From Actinomycetota bacterium (GTDB lineage: Bacteria > Actinomycetota > Geothermincolia > Geothermincolales > RBG-13-55-18), in the NCBI GenBank assembly GCA_040757835.1, contig JBFLWJ010000001.1, positions 26,836 to 90,835 of the forward strand: a stretch of 64,000 bases of DNA, read 5' to 3'. The stretch's first letter is position 1, and the number at the start of each line of letters is the position of its first letter. The position numbers were made by a program, and so were the translations under genes. This document shows, one piece after another, positions 16,470 through 26,073 of this stretch. The notes beneath the pieces are model-generated. The model was not told the origin of the DNA. It saw nothing but the letters and a program-made list of their open reading frames with translations, and did no database searches.

Positions 16470-17525
16470 ATGATAAAACTCCCCGAGTTCTCTGAAGACC
16501 AGGAATACAGGATACTGCGCGAGACAGCCGCGGCCTACGCCGCGAAGGAACTCGGCCCGCAGGCGGAGCAGCTCGACCTGGACCCTGCCCGGTGGCGGAT
16601 AAAGGAGGCCATCGCCAAGGCAGAGGACCTGGGTATGCTGGCGGCCCTCATCCCGGAGGACTACGGCGGCGGTGGCCTGGACGACTACGCTTTCTGCGTC
16701 GCCCTGGAGGAGATAGCGGTGGAGGAGGCGGGGATAGCGGCGGTCCTGCTGGCGCACAACGCCGCCCTGCTGCCCGCGGCCATGGGGGAGTTCAAGGCGC
16801 TGATCACCGGCGTCGGCCCCGACGCCTTTCCGGTCTGCCTCGCTTTTCCGGGCGAGGTCTCTTTCGCCGATGGAAAGGTCAAGGGGCGGGTGCCCTTCGC
16901 CCTCAACGCCCAGGAGTGTTCCCTCATCACCCTCCTGCCCGGGGGCGGGGGAGGGACCCAGGCGTTGACGGTGCGCGGCGACGCCGCCGGCGTGGAGATA
17001 AACGCGGAACCCTATCAGATGGGCCTGAGGGCGGCACGCGCCGGTTCCATACGCCTCGAGGATGCCGAGGCCTCGAACGTCATCTCGGGAGGAGATATGG
17101 CGGGAGAGGTGCAGCGCGTGCTCATGCTGGGGCTCGCGTCCATCGCCACGGGCATTTCCCGAAACGCGCTGCAGAAGGCTTACGCCTATGCGCGCGAGAG
17201 GTATCAGGGCGGGAAGATGATCATAGAGCACCAGCAGATGCGCATCTTCCTGGCTGAGATGCTGGCGGCGGTGGAGCAGGGGAGGGCCCTGGTAAAGAAG
17301 GCCTGCGAGGACGGGGGGCTCGCGCCCGCCATGGTCGCCTGGCTGCGGGCCACTGAACGCGCCTGCAAATCCGCCACGGACGGGGTGCAGGTCCACGGCG
17401 GCTACGGGTATATGCGGGACTACGGGATGGAGCGCCTGATGCGCGATGCCAAGTACTGCCAGATGTATCCCATGACCAGCCAGGAGGCCCTGCTGCGCCT
17501 CCTCGAGATCTCCGAGACAGGGTGA
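16470..17525 (+). CDS. Acyl-CoA dehydrogenase-like subunit lacking the catalytic Glu
   Basis: 351 aa, starting at the base after its partner's stop codon. Acyl-CoA dehydrogenase architecture is recognisable: ALIPEDYGGGGLDDY, VALEEIAVEEAGIAA, a shortened flavin-binding beta-domain, YQGGKMIIEHQQMR and VQVHGGYGYMRDYGMERLMRDAKYCQMY. Where family members have YEGTSQ with the base Glu, this protein has YPMTSQ, so the base is replaced by Pro. The TEPxAGSD flavin motif of the beta-domain is also missing. Adjacent pairs with one degenerate member are known from heterotetrameric FadE enzymes of steroid degradation in mycobacteria. I infer an alpha2beta2 enzyme with one active site per dimer. Confidence 0.88.
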   Translation: MIKLPEFSEDQEYRILRETAAAYAAKELGPQAEQLDLDPARWRIKEAIAKAEDLGMLAALIPEDYGGGGLDDYAFCVALEEIAVEEAGIAAVLLAHNAALLPAAMGEFKALITGVGPDAFPVCLAFPGEVSFADGKVKGRVPFALNAQECSLITLLPGGGGGTQALTVRGDAAGVEINAEPYQMGLRAARAGSIRLEDAEASNVISGGDMAGEVQRVLMLGLASIATGISRNALQKAYAYARERYQGGKMIIEHQQMRIFLAEMLAAVEQGRALVKKACEDGGLAPAMVAWLRATERACKSATDGVQVHGGYGYMRDYGMERLMRDAKYCQMYPMTSQEALLRLLEISETG

Positions 17526-17533
17526 CACCGTGA

Positions 17534-17573
17534 TTGAGGGCGCTTCGGATACCATGGTATCATACCAGGGTAT
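17534..17573 (+). promoter_or_regulatory. Thiolase promoter overlapped by a double-palindrome operator
   Basis: -35 TTGAGG (17534-17539), 18 bp, -10 TATCAT (17558-17563). The -10 lies inside two consecutive 12-bp palindromes of the form ATACC-N2-GGTAT at 17549-17560 and 17562-17573, separated by one base. The same arrangement occurs at 27889-27913 beside the TetR gene. This geometry suggests repression by that regulator. Confidence 0.7.
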
Positions 17574-17658
17574 GTAAGCTATCGGCAGGCTGGCCGCCAG
17601 CGCACGGAACGGCGTGAGCGGTTGCCTTCGGCGCGGGTGATCTACAAAGGAGGCAGGG

Positions 17659-18918
17659 ATGGAGGACGTATATATCATCGGCGTGGGCATGTTGCGCTTC
17701 GGCAAATACCCCGAGAAGAGCATCAAGCAGCTGACCGCGGAGGTCGTCGAGAACCTGCTCGCGGACTGCCCGGTGCAGAAGAAGGACATCGAAGCGGCCT
17801 GGTTCTCCAACTCCTTCTGGGGCATCGTGACCGGCCAGCACAGTATCAGGGGCCAGGTGGCACTGGTCCCCCTGGGCATCGAGGGCATCCCCACCATGAA
17901 CGTGGAGAACGCCTGCGCCGGGGCCACCAGCGCGGTCAATGGCGCCTATCTCGGCATCAAGGCGGGGGCCTACGACGTGGCGCTGGCCATCGGGGTGGAG
18001 AAGATGTTCAACCCCGACAATAAACAGGCCATGTTCGAGATGTTCATGTCCAACGCCGACGTGGAGTTCATCAGGGTGGTCCTGGATGCGTTCCAGGCGG
18101 ACGAGAAGAAGAAGGCGGCCGAGGTCGAGGCCTCCGGGGGCGGCAAGAAAGGCGGCGGCGAGGGCGCCCGCTCCCCCTTCATGGACCTGTATGCCGCGGC
18201 GGCGCGCATGCACATGGAGAGGTACGGCACCACCCAGGAGCAGCTGGCCATCATCGCCGCCAAGAACCACCACCACGCCTCCCTCAACCCCCTGGCCCAG
18301 TACCAGATGGACATGACGGTGGAGGAGGTCCTGAACGACCGGCCGGTGGCTTACCCTCTCACCCGGGCCATGTGCGCGCCCATGGGCGACGGGGCCACGG
18401 CGGCGATACTCTGTTCGGGAAAAGCGCTGAAGCGTTTCTCCGGCGCCCGCCCGGTGAAGATACTGGCCTCGGTGCTCACCGGCGGGATGCTGCCCGCTGG
18501 CGGAGAGACGGACCTCATCGGCACGCGGCTGAGCAAGAAGGCCTACGAGGTGGCCGGGCTGGGCCCCGAGGACATCGACGTGGCCGAGGTGCACGACGCC
18601 ACCGCCTTCGGCGAGCTGCTGCAGTGTGAGGAGCTCGGTTTCTGCGGCGAGGGCGAGGGCGGCCCCTTCGCGGAGTCCGGAGCGACCAAAGTCGGCGGCA
18701 AGCTGCCGGTGAACACCAGCGGCGGCCTGGAGTGCCGTGGCCACCCCATCGGGGCCTCGGGCATCGCCCAGATAGTAGAGCTGGTCACACAGCTGCGCGG
18801 CGAGGCCGGCAAGCGCCAGGTGGAGGGGGCCAGGATCGCCATGTCCGAGAACGGCGGCGGTTTCGTCGGCACCGGCGAGGCGGCCATGTGTTTGCATATA
18901 CTGGAACGCATGGGTTGA
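17659..18918 (+). CDS. Thiolase family protein (SCP2-thiolase-like)
   Basis: 419 aa. The nucleophilic Cys lies in VENACAGATSA (Cys86) and the catalytic His in RGHPIGASG (His362). At the C-terminus, where biosynthetic and degradative thiolases carry the second Cys in a CxG motif, this protein reads MSENGGGFVG, so that Cys is absent, as in SCP2-thiolase-like and lipid-transfer subgroups. A charged Lys/Glu/Gly insertion lies at about 155-178. It probably cleaves or condenses acyl-CoA thioesters in the same pathway as the dehydrogenase pair upstream, but it has its own promoter with a TetR-type operator. An ATG follows AAAGGAGGCAGGG. Exact reaction uncertain. Confidence 0.88.
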   Translation: MEDVYIIGVGMLRFGKYPEKSIKQLTAEVVENLLADCPVQKKDIEAAWFSNSFWGIVTGQHSIRGQVALVPLGIEGIPTMNVENACAGATSAVNGAYLGIKAGAYDVALAIGVEKMFNPDNKQAMFEMFMSNADVEFIRVVLDAFQADEKKKAAEVEASGGGKKGGGEGARSPFMDLYAAAARMHMERYGTTQEQLAIIAAKNHHHASLNPLAQYQMDMTVEEVLNDRPVAYPLTRAMCAPMGDGATAAILCSGKALKRFSGARPVKILASVLTGGMLPAGGETDLIGTRLSKKAYEVAGLGPEDIDVAEVHDATAFGELLQCEELGFCGEGEGGPFAESGATKVGGKLPVNTSGGLECRGHPIGASGIAQIVELVTQLRGEAGKRQVEGARIAMSENGGGFVGTGEAAMCLHILERMG

Positions 18919-19263
18919 AAAGGCACCATATGCTTTGGTGGCCCGAGCCCGGGGGTGACGGTCTTCGCTCCGCACTCGCAGGCTGCATGGAGAGCATGAC
19001 CGTCGGGCAACGCTGCAGCATGGCCCTTCTATCGGATTTACTGTTCGCGAAGGTCGCTTCAGACCAACCCCCGGTTCTCGGGCTGATGGCAGATCAGGTA
19101 GAGGATTTACAGCAACCCGTGGTCCCAGGTGGGGGTTTTCAACGGGCGACGCGCGAGCGCAGCAAGCTATCCATCGCTTAGATACGCACATTTGTGGCTT
19201 ATTATCATAGCCCGGGAGCAGTGGTCGGGGGCAGGCTTAGCGAGACCAAAGGGGGAGAGGGAA
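18919..19263. other. Intergenic region between the thiolase and nitroreductase genes
   Basis: 345 bp without a convincing gene. A long-range GC stem is possible (ACCCCC near 19070 with GTGGGGGTTTT near 19131-19141), ending in four T; it could act as a terminator. The promoter of the next gene is not obvious. Confidence 0.4.
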
Positions 19264-20262
19264 ATGGCTTCGGAGAAGTTCAAGAAGGCTTACCTGCCGG
19301 TCCATCCGGAGGCGTGGTCGCTGTCGAAGATCGTCTTCGACGACGAGAAATGCACCGGCTGCGGCAATTGCGTGCAGGCCTGCCCCATGGCCTGCCTGGA
19401 GGTGGTGGACAAGAAGGCGCGCCAGATAGACGGGGTGGTATGCATCTCCTGCTCGGCCTGCGTGTCCCACTGCGAGAAGGGCGCCACCGCCATGCAGGGC
19501 TTCTACAACGTGGAGGAGGGGGTCTTCAAGACCAAGCTCTTCCATCCCGAGGAGGGATATCCGGACATCCCGGAAGTGGAGGGCATCGACGGACTGACCC
19601 CGGTTGAGGAGGTCATCTACAAGCGCCGCAGCAACCGCATCTACTCCAAGGCCCCGGTCCCTGACGAGCTGGTGCGCCGGGTGGTCGAGGCCGCCCGCTA
19701 TGCCCCCTCCCACGGTAACGGACAGCCCTGGGCTTTCATGGTCATCAACGACCGGGAGGAGATGGACTACATCGCGCAGAAGATGGACGTCTTCTATAAG
19801 CTGTTGACCAGGTTTTACTGGTCGGGAAAGACCAATCCCATCGCCAGGAGGATCCTGGGCTTGTTCAGCGCTGTGGCCCCAGGGATGACGGACCAGAGGG
19901 GGATCACCGGCGGAACGGCTATCCTGCAGCCGTCGGACGTCTTCCTGGGAGCACCCTGCCTCGTCTTGCTCCTCGCCGACACCCGGGGCATGAACGATCC
20001 CGGTATAGATATCGGCATATGCGGCACCAACATGGTGCTCGCCGCCCATTCCCTGGGGCTGGTCACCTGCTGGATGTCCTTCACCATCGGCATCAATTTC
20101 CTGCCCAAGCTGAAGAAGGAGCTTGGCATCGGGTGGCCCTACAAGGTGGCGACGGCAATCGTGCTCGGCTATCCGCGCGTGAACGCGGACACCATGGTGA
20201 AGAGGGAACTTCCCCCCATCACCTGGCGCAAGGGCGGCAAGGTGTGGACGGAAATGCCCTAG
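19264..20262 (+). CDS. Ferredoxin-nitroreductase fusion protein
   Basis: 332 aa from the ATG at 19264, chosen because GGGGGAGAGG lies just upstream; an open frame continues 135 bp further without a ribosome-binding site. Residues about 25-75 form a two-cluster 4Fe-4S ferredoxin (CTGCGNCVQAC and CISCSACVSHC). Residues 105-320 form a nitroreductase-type FMN domain (RRSNRIYS, APSHGNGQPWAF, GICGTNMVLAAHSLGL). Such fusions are frequent in anaerobes. They use low-potential electrons to reduce flavin-accessible substrates such as nitro compounds, quinones or enoates; the true substrate is unknown. Its position among acyl-CoA genes suggests a redox role there, but no operon link is visible. Confidence 0.9.
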   Translation: MASEKFKKAYLPVHPEAWSLSKIVFDDEKCTGCGNCVQACPMACLEVVDKKARQIDGVVCISCSACVSHCEKGATAMQGFYNVEEGVFKTKLFHPEEGYPDIPEVEGIDGLTPVEEVIYKRRSNRIYSKAPVPDELVRRVVEAARYAPSHGNGQPWAFMVINDREEMDYIAQKMDVFYKLLTRFYWSGKTNPIARRILGLFSAVAPGMTDQRGITGGTAILQPSDVFLGAPCLVLLLADTRGMNDPGIDIGICGTNMVLAAHSLGLVTCWMSFTIGINFLPKLKKELGIGWPYKVATAIVLGYPRVNADTMVKRELPPITWRKGGKVWTEMP

Positions 20263-20446
20263 GGCGCCATTGAAGAGCCGGCAGGGCTGCATCGCGTAAG
20301 CGACAGCGACGCCCGGAGGGCGGCGCGGCGGTGTCCCAGCGCCTGGACATGTTGGTAAAGTCAGTACATTCGTGCCGACTAATGCAGACATTTCCGGGCT
20401 TGGCACGTGTTCGTATGGAATATAGCGTGCGCAGGAGGTTATGAGG

Positions 20447-22156
20447 ATGGGCCTATTGGAGAACCTCGAGGCAAAGGACCCCCGGCTCGCCATGGTCATG
20501 CGGCTCCTGGGGCATCCGGATGTCATCCGCAGGGTGGTGCGGGGGGCGCTGGGCTCGGGTTTAATCGGGCACCGGGGCGTGTTCTCAGGGCTGCTCGAGG
20601 CAAGGGCGGAGGAGGATCCCAACCGCACCGGCCTCATCATCGACAACGGCGGCCTCTACCCCGACGACCGCCTCACCTATGCCCGGCTGGTCGGCAACTC
20701 CTACCGCCTGGCCAGGGGGTTCCGCGCCGCCGGCTACGGCAAGGGGGACAAGGTGGCTTTGGTCTTGCGCAACCACCCAGAGTTCGTCTACGCCCTGGCC
20801 GCCTGCTCCATGCTGGGTATGGTGCTGGTCCCCATCGACCCGCGGGCGCGCGGGGAGAAGCTCGCCTATCAACTCGGGGACTCCGACGCGCGCGCGGTGA
20901 TCACCACCGCCGACCTCCTGCCGGAAGTCGAGAAGGCGGCGAAGGAGGCGCCCAACCTTGACACCATCTACTTGAGCATGAAACCGGACGCCGACCCGGC
21001 ACTGGCCTTGCGCTATCCGACCGTCAACGAGATCCTGGAGAGGCCGGAATACGAGAGCGTAGGTGACCGCCATGACGACCCCGCCCTGCCGGTGCAGATC
21101 ATCTACACCTCCGGGGTGACCGGCAACCCCAAGGGGGTCGCCCTCAACTCGGCCCGCAACGCCATCTACTGCCTGCTGGGGTACCTGGTCTGGGACTACC
21201 GCGGGGACGACGTGCTCTATACCGGCCTCTCCCTCGCCCACGGCAACGCCCAGGCCGTGACCCTTTTCCCCGCCCTCTCCATGGGCATACCGGCGGTGAT
21301 CGGCCAGCGCTTCACCAAGAGCGGCATCTGGGACGTCTGCCGCAAGCACGGCTGCACCACCTTCTCTCTCCTGGGCGGGATGATGTCCGGCATCCACAAC
21401 GAGCCGCGCCGCCCCGACGACGCGGACAACCCGGTACGCATGGTCATCTCCGCGGGCACCCCCCGGGCGATCTGGGAAGAGTTCGAGCGGCGCTTCGGGG
21501 TGCAGATCCTGGAGTGGTACGGGGCCATCGAAGGGGGATTCGCCTATAAGCCCATTGGGAAGGGGCCGGTGGGTTCATTCGGCAAGCCCCTGCCCGGCCT
21601 GGTGGAGATGAAGGTGGTGGACGAGGAGGACAACGAGGTGCCGCCCGGTGTCGTCGGTGAACTGGTCAGCCGCATGCTCACCGGCACCTCCGTGGAGTAC
21701 TACAAGAAGCCCGAGGCGTCGGCTGAAAAGACCATGGGGGGGTGGCTGCGGTCAGGCGACATGGTCCACCGCGATACGGAAGGGTGGTTTTTCTTCGACC
21801 ACCGCAAGGGCGGGGCCCTGCGCCGCGCCGGTGACTTCATCAAGCCGGACCTGGTGGAGAAGGTCATCGGCGACCACCCGGACGTCTCGGAGGTATGCGT
21901 GTACGGCATCCCGGCAGCCTCTGGCGCGCCCGGCGAGAGCGACCTGGTGGCGGCGGTGGTGCCCTTCGAGGGGAGGGATGTGGACGTGAAGTCGATCTTC
22001 AGGGCAGCCCTGGATAACCTGGAGCGCAACTCCGTGCCCTCCTACCTGCAGGTGGTGGAGGAGATCCCCAAGAGCCCCTCGGAGAAGCACCTGGACCGCC
22101 TGCTCCGGGATGCCTTCAGCCCCGATGCCGGCAACGTCTACGAGCTGAAGGGTTGA
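20447..22156 (+). CDS. AMP-forming acyl-CoA synthetase (paralogue 1)
   Basis: 569 aa. I prefer the ATG at 20447 over 20441 because AGGAGG (20433-20438) is then 8 nt away. It is an ANL-superfamily ligase: the P-loop YTSGVTGNPKG carries Val where the usual motif has Thr (SGTTG). EWYGAIEGGF, WLRSGDMVHRDTEGW and the C-terminal SPSEKHLDR with the expected catalytic Lys are present. It should activate a carboxylic acid to its CoA thioester through an acyl-AMP. The gene at 29828 encodes a close paralogue with the same Val change. Its stop overlaps the start of a small membrane-protein gene. Confidence 0.9.
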   Translation: MGLLENLEAKDPRLAMVMRLLGHPDVIRRVVRGALGSGLIGHRGVFSGLLEARAEEDPNRTGLIIDNGGLYPDDRLTYARLVGNSYRLARGFRAAGYGKGDKVALVLRNHPEFVYALAACSMLGMVLVPIDPRARGEKLAYQLGDSDARAVITTADLLPEVEKAAKEAPNLDTIYLSMKPDADPALALRYPTVNEILERPEYESVGDRHDDPALPVQIIYTSGVTGNPKGVALNSARNAIYCLLGYLVWDYRGDDVLYTGLSLAHGNAQAVTLFPALSMGIPAVIGQRFTKSGIWDVCRKHGCTTFSLLGGMMSGIHNEPRRPDDADNPVRMVISAGTPRAIWEEFERRFGVQILEWYGAIEGGFAYKPIGKGPVGSFGKPLPGLVEMKVVDEEDNEVPPGVVGELVSRMLTGTSVEYYKKPEASAEKTMGGWLRSGDMVHRDTEGWFFFDHRKGGALRRAGDFIKPDLVEKVIGDHPDVSEVCVYGIPAASGAPGESDLVAAVVPFEGRDVDVKSIFRAALDNLERNSVPSYLQVVEEIPKSPSEKHLDRLLRDAFSPDAGNVYELKG

Positions 22157-22380
22157 CCGTTAAGCACCGCCCCATGCCATGCAGGACCCTGCTCCCTTTC
22201 CATGGCGCCCAGAGGCAGGTACGCTGGTGGATCAGGGTGCTCTATTACCCCTTCGGTCTCGTTTTCAGCTTGATCGCGATCTTCCTGGGCTGGTTCCTCT
22301 GCGTCTTTCTCATCACCCTGCCGCTGGGGATCGTCGTCTTCAACAAAGTGCCGGCCATCGCCTCGCTGCACCGTGGATAG
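22153..22380 (+). CDS. Small membrane protein, YccF-like
   Basis: 75 aa from a TTG overlapping the stop of the acyl-CoA synthetase (TTGA), or about 68 aa from the ATG at 22174. Two hydrophobic segments (about residues 28-48 and 50-65) with the sequence LVFSLIAIFLGWFLCVFLITLPLG recall one half of the YccF-type membrane domain. No catalytic residues are visible. The overlap suggests translational coupling, perhaps holding the synthetase near the membrane, which is speculation. It converges with the next gene 24 bp away. Confidence 0.6.
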   Translation: MTVKHRPMPCRTLLPFHGAQRQVRWWIRVLYYPFGLVFSLIAIFLGWFLCVFLITLPLGIVVFNKVPAIASLHRG

Positions 22381-22404
22381 GCGGTGCCTGCGCGCTTAGA
22401 TGCC

Positions 22405-23505
22405 CTATCCCTTTCCCGCGCCCGCTGCGCTGCCGGCGAGAGGCCCTGGATGGTCCGGTGCTTGGGAGACCTCTATCACGAGGTCGCCGTCGCCCGTGAG
22501 CTCCCACTCCACCCGGCTCTCACGGCCGGCGGCCAGCTCGAAGAGGCCCTGTGACAGGCCGACCAGCAGCAGGTGCATGCAGGGGTTCTCGATGCGCAGG
22601 CGCAGCCGCTCCCCGTCGGAGTCCATCTCCCTCAGGTTGCCCAACCCCCTGAAGGCGAGCACCTGACGGTAGGTCTCGATATCCTTTATCTCGTCCGCGC
22701 TGTGGAGGCCGCCCTTGGCGATGTCCCGCTGGGCGGCGATTACCACGTTGGGAATATCCTCCCCCAGCTCCTTCTCGAGTTCGATGAAGATGGCGTCGGT
22801 CTCCGCGGGGCCGTCGATGAGCATGCGCCGCCCGTCGCTCCTGCGCAGGATCATGCCGTCCCGCCACTCGTATTGCGACAGCGCCATCGGCCCCCCGCAC
22901 TTCCGGCATCTCGCGAGCGAGATATCTCCCGGCTTGCCGGCGTATTCCGGCCACTGGAACCTCTCCCTCAGCTCGATGGGGTGGGTGGAGACGTGCGTGG
23001 TCACCTCGAAATATCCCGGCGAGGTCTCCTCGTAGGACATGGTGCATTCCTGCCCGGAAAGTGCCTCCATGGCTCCGGTCACCATGCCGCAGTAGGCCGG
23101 GAGGTAATAGAGGTTCCTGCCCCCGATCTTGACGTAATCGCCCTCGTCGCCCTTGATGCGCATGGAGAGCAGCTCGACGTCGCCGAGGCCGATGATCCTG
23201 CCCAGTCCGGCCACGCTCGCCGCCAGCGGCCTGAGGGTGGTCAGGCGGAAGAACTTGAGGGCGATCCCCGGGACGATGTTGTTCACGTAATCGTAAGTCA
23301 GCCTGCCGACGCTCTCGTTGATGAGGCGCTCGATGGACAGGCCCAGTATCTCCTCAATGCGCGCGAAGACGCCCGCCGTGTTTTCGCACTCCGTGAAGAC
23401 CATGCGGTGGGCCGTGCTGCGGTTCTCGAGTATGGTGCCGTTGTTCTGCCAGCGATGGGCCCTGGTAAAGCGCTTCGGCACCCCGCATTCGGGACAGCTT
23501 CTCAT
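22405..23505 (-). CDS. Zinc-knuckle protein of unknown function (paralogue 1)
   Basis: 366 aa, unassigned. An N-terminal CPECG (residues 4-8) and a central CRKCG (about 200-204) could form one split zinc site or two knuckles. Other marks are HRWQNNGTI near residue 17, a middle segment with GDEGDYVKIGGRNLYYLPAYC and YEETSPGYFEVTTHVSTHP, and a C-terminal ENPCMHLLLVGLSQGLFEL. The paralogue at 26074-27129 shares all of these in the same order, with similar length. The middle part faintly recalls V4R-like ligand-binding domains, but I would not assign it. No signal peptide or transmembrane helix is seen, so it is probably cytoplasmic. The last 15 residues are Ala/Gly/Pro-rich and unique to this copy. 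Confidence 0.8.
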   Translation of the reverse strand: MRSCPECGVPKRFTRAHRWQNNGTILENRSTAHRMVFTECENTAGVFARIEEILGLSIERLINESVGRLTYDYVNNIVPGIALKFFRLTTLRPLAASVAGLGRIIGLGDVELLSMRIKGDEGDYVKIGGRNLYYLPAYCGMVTGAMEALSGQECTMSYEETSPGYFEVTTHVSTHPIELRERFQWPEYAGKPGDISLARCRKCGGPMALSQYEWRDGMILRRSDGRRMLIDGPAETDAIFIELEKELGEDIPNVVIAAQRDIAKGGLHSADEIKDIETYRQVLAFRGLGNLREMDSDGERLRLRIENPCMHLLLVGLSQGLFELAAGRESRVEWELTGDGDLVIEVSQAPDHPGPLAGSAAGAGKG

Positions 23506-23679
23506 GATTGGTCCGATCTCTTCGGGAGCCCTGAATCTCCTGCAACAAACATCGTCCGGCCAAGGCCTTTTCTTTATAAGAGGAATACGGTCATGTGGAT
23601 GAAAGGATCGATGGTTCTCGGGTTTCTTGAGGTGGAGGCGGGAGATCGTGTCGACAAGCTCGGTATTTTCGCCGTAGAG

Positions 23680-25849
23680 TCAGGGCATGTACCCCACGAA
23701 ATCATCCCCACCGGTCCAGCCGTAGCCGTAGTCGAAATACATGGGGCGTTCAGCGACAACGAGCGTGTCGGCGCACTGACCCTTGCGGATACGTCGCGTC
23801 CGCTCCCTATGATACTGTTAACCCCCACGGTCACCCGTTTTTCTGGAGCCAGGCTCAGCTCATGGGTCACAGTATCCCCGATCTCGAGCATGAAAGATAA
23901 CGTAACATAGGCCTGACTGTCCCCAGGGTTGGCTATGCATATGTACTCCTCGAAACCTTCACGGGTACTTCCTTCTGGGAGGAACCACGTCGTGGAGAGG
24001 TGGGAAGCCCCCAGCACCGCGTGGCCACCCTTCCAGCCGGGGCCGTAGGAGAAGTACATCATCCGCTCCACTATGACCGGGCGGTTGCTCTTGACGACCA
24101 CGGCTGCGTCGATCCCGACCCCCAGGGGGAGGCTTGCATTGAAGGTCCAGCGGGTGTCGGCGCCTATCGCATAGCCCTCGACCTGCTCGGTGCCGTCGCT
24201 CTTGAGGAAACGGACTTTCAGGTGTGCGTCCTGGTCGTTTGGGTTCTGCACCGCCAACCAAATATCGAAGCCGTCCCTCGTAGTGCCCTCCGCGAAGTAC
24301 CAGACGTTCCTGGGCGAATCGGCCCCCATGACCACATGGCCCCCACCCACTTTCCCTGGTAGTTGAAGTACATCGGTCTCTCCACCACGATCGGGTCGTC
24401 GCAGTGCACGTGTGCGGATACGTCCTGGTCCGGCCCCACGTCCCCGTTGACGAAGATGGATATGCGGGAACTGGCTTCAGCCGCGTAATCTTTCCTCAGC
24501 ACATAACCACCCGCCGTTATGTAATCAACGCTTATGGCGATCTTTTTGTCATTCGGGTTCTGGACGCATAGCCATTCCTCGAACCCCCCGCGGGTGCAGC
24601 CCTCGGCGAAGTACCAGTCCCGGGCGGGAGCTATGGCCCCGGCGGAGACATGACCCCCGTCCCACGCATAGCCTGGCACTCCGCCCTTGTAGTCGAAGTA
24701 CATGGGGCGTTCCGCGTAGAATTCGTGCTTGCTCCTTAGCCTCACCGAGACGTCCATGCCCGCTCCCACCTCGCTATTGACGTTGATGGTGCACCTCGAT
24801 CCGGCAGGCACGGGGTAGGTCCTGTCGATGGGCAGCATCCCGGAGAGCATGAACCTCGCCTCCACGGCAATACTCCCGTTCCCCGGGTTCTGCAGGGTCA
24901 ACCAGGTATCGAAACCGTCCCTGGTGTATCCTTCCGCGAAGAAGTATCTATACGGGTAATCCAGCGATTCGCCGCATGAGTACCAGGCATGGCTCGTTCC
25001 GCCAGCATCCCCGGTCCAGGCCGCATGGTTGTTGCCGGCTGAGTCCACCGCTATCTGGGGAGCCTGGTTAGAGGAACTGGAAGGCGAGATGTCCCGCGGG
25101 GACACCCACCCGCTGCCGGTGTTCGAGGAGCGGAAGACATGTTCGTCGGTACCGTCGTTCCCGATCCAGGCCACATGGGGGTTGCCGCTCGGGTCCAGAG
25201 ATATCTCGGGATTGCTGTTGTTCATGGTATAGGGGGAGATGATCTGCGGAGAGGTCCATCCACTTCCTTCGCTAGTGGAGTAGTAGATGTGGTCCACACG
25301 GTAACCATACTTAAAATATCCATACCAGACTATATGGGGGTTTCCGTCCGGGTCCACCGCCATCCGGGGGGCCTCGTATCTGTTGCTGTCTTGTGAGATG
25401 ATCTGCGGGGTGGCCCAACCGCTCCCGTTGTTCGAAGCGTAGTATATCCGGTCGGTCGTGCTGTCATTCCCTCTCCGTGCGGCATGGGGGTTGCCGTTTC
25501 CATCCAGCGCTATCTGGGGATTTGTGTTCTTCGTGCTGTCGGGCGAGAGTATTTGCGGCGCAGACCAACCGCTCCCGGTGTTCTTCGCGTACCATATCCG
25601 GTCGGTCGTGCCGTCGTTCCCGACCCATACGGCATGGGGGTTGCCGCCTGAGTCAACGGCGATCTGCACGTCATGGTTCTCGGTGCTCGTGGGGGAGAGG
25701 TTCTGGGGGTCAGACCATCCCGGTTAAGAAGAGTGGGAAGGCGGCGCGAATGCGAAGACCAGACCCGCAGACAGCAAGAGGGCGAGCACAATGCGTCCTC
25801 CCGCCTTCCTCTTACTGGCCGCTGCACCTGGGCGTTCTTTCCCGACCAT
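23680..25849 (-). pseudogene. Decayed secreted beta-propeller/WYFAEG-repeat surface protein
   Basis: One ancestral gene is split by three lesions. From the ATG at 25849 (AGGAG 9 nt upstream) a signal peptide is encoded (RIVLALLLSAGLVFAFAPP). An in-frame TAA at 25726-25724 follows, and the same frame continues with about five propeller-like repeats (GNPHAVWxGNDGT, GSGWSxPQILSP), then WYFAEG-type repeats. At 24344-24340 a run of five C needs a sixth to keep frame; the reading then continues in another frame with further WYFAEG repeats. At about 23776-23769 a second shift occurs, after which DTLVVAERPMYF leads to a stop at 23680. Four WYFAEG repeats are visible, as in the intact amidase at 45580. 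Read errors could explain the indels but less easily the stop. Confidence 0.85.
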
Positions 25850-25934
25850 GTGATCGATCTCCTGGATCTTCTCGATCCCAACCACCCTCCATGACCTTTT
25901 TACCTGGTTCGTGCCACCAACAAATGCAGCCCGT

Positions 25935-25970
25935 CTATGGGGCAAGAGGTTGGTTCGACAACCCCCATAG
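25935..25970 (-). promoter_or_regulatory. Two-tier hairpin in the leader of the surface pseudogene
   Basis: Arms CTATGGGG (25935-25942) and CCCCATAG (25963-25970) enclose a second stem GGTTG/CAACC with a small loop. It lies about 85 bp upstream of the pseudogene start. It has no T tail on the minus strand, so it is more likely an mRNA leader structure or mRNA-stability element than a terminator. Confidence 0.5.
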
Positions 25971-26073
25971 AAGCTACCCTATATTTCCATTCTATCATCA
26001 ACCAGAAAACGGAAGCATCCAAGCGGGGGAATTCATCGCTCATCCTGGAGACGGGATACTCACTCCTTGAAGG

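Noticed and set aside
15573..17939. A 788-codon minus-strand frame opposite the acyl-CoA dehydrogenases
   Set aside because: Opposite two genes with clear family motifs and start signals. No recognisable domain.
24340..24344. Programmed frameshift in the surface gene
   Set aside because: There is no slippery heptamer with a downstream structure, and two further lesions elsewhere in the gene make decay the simpler reading.
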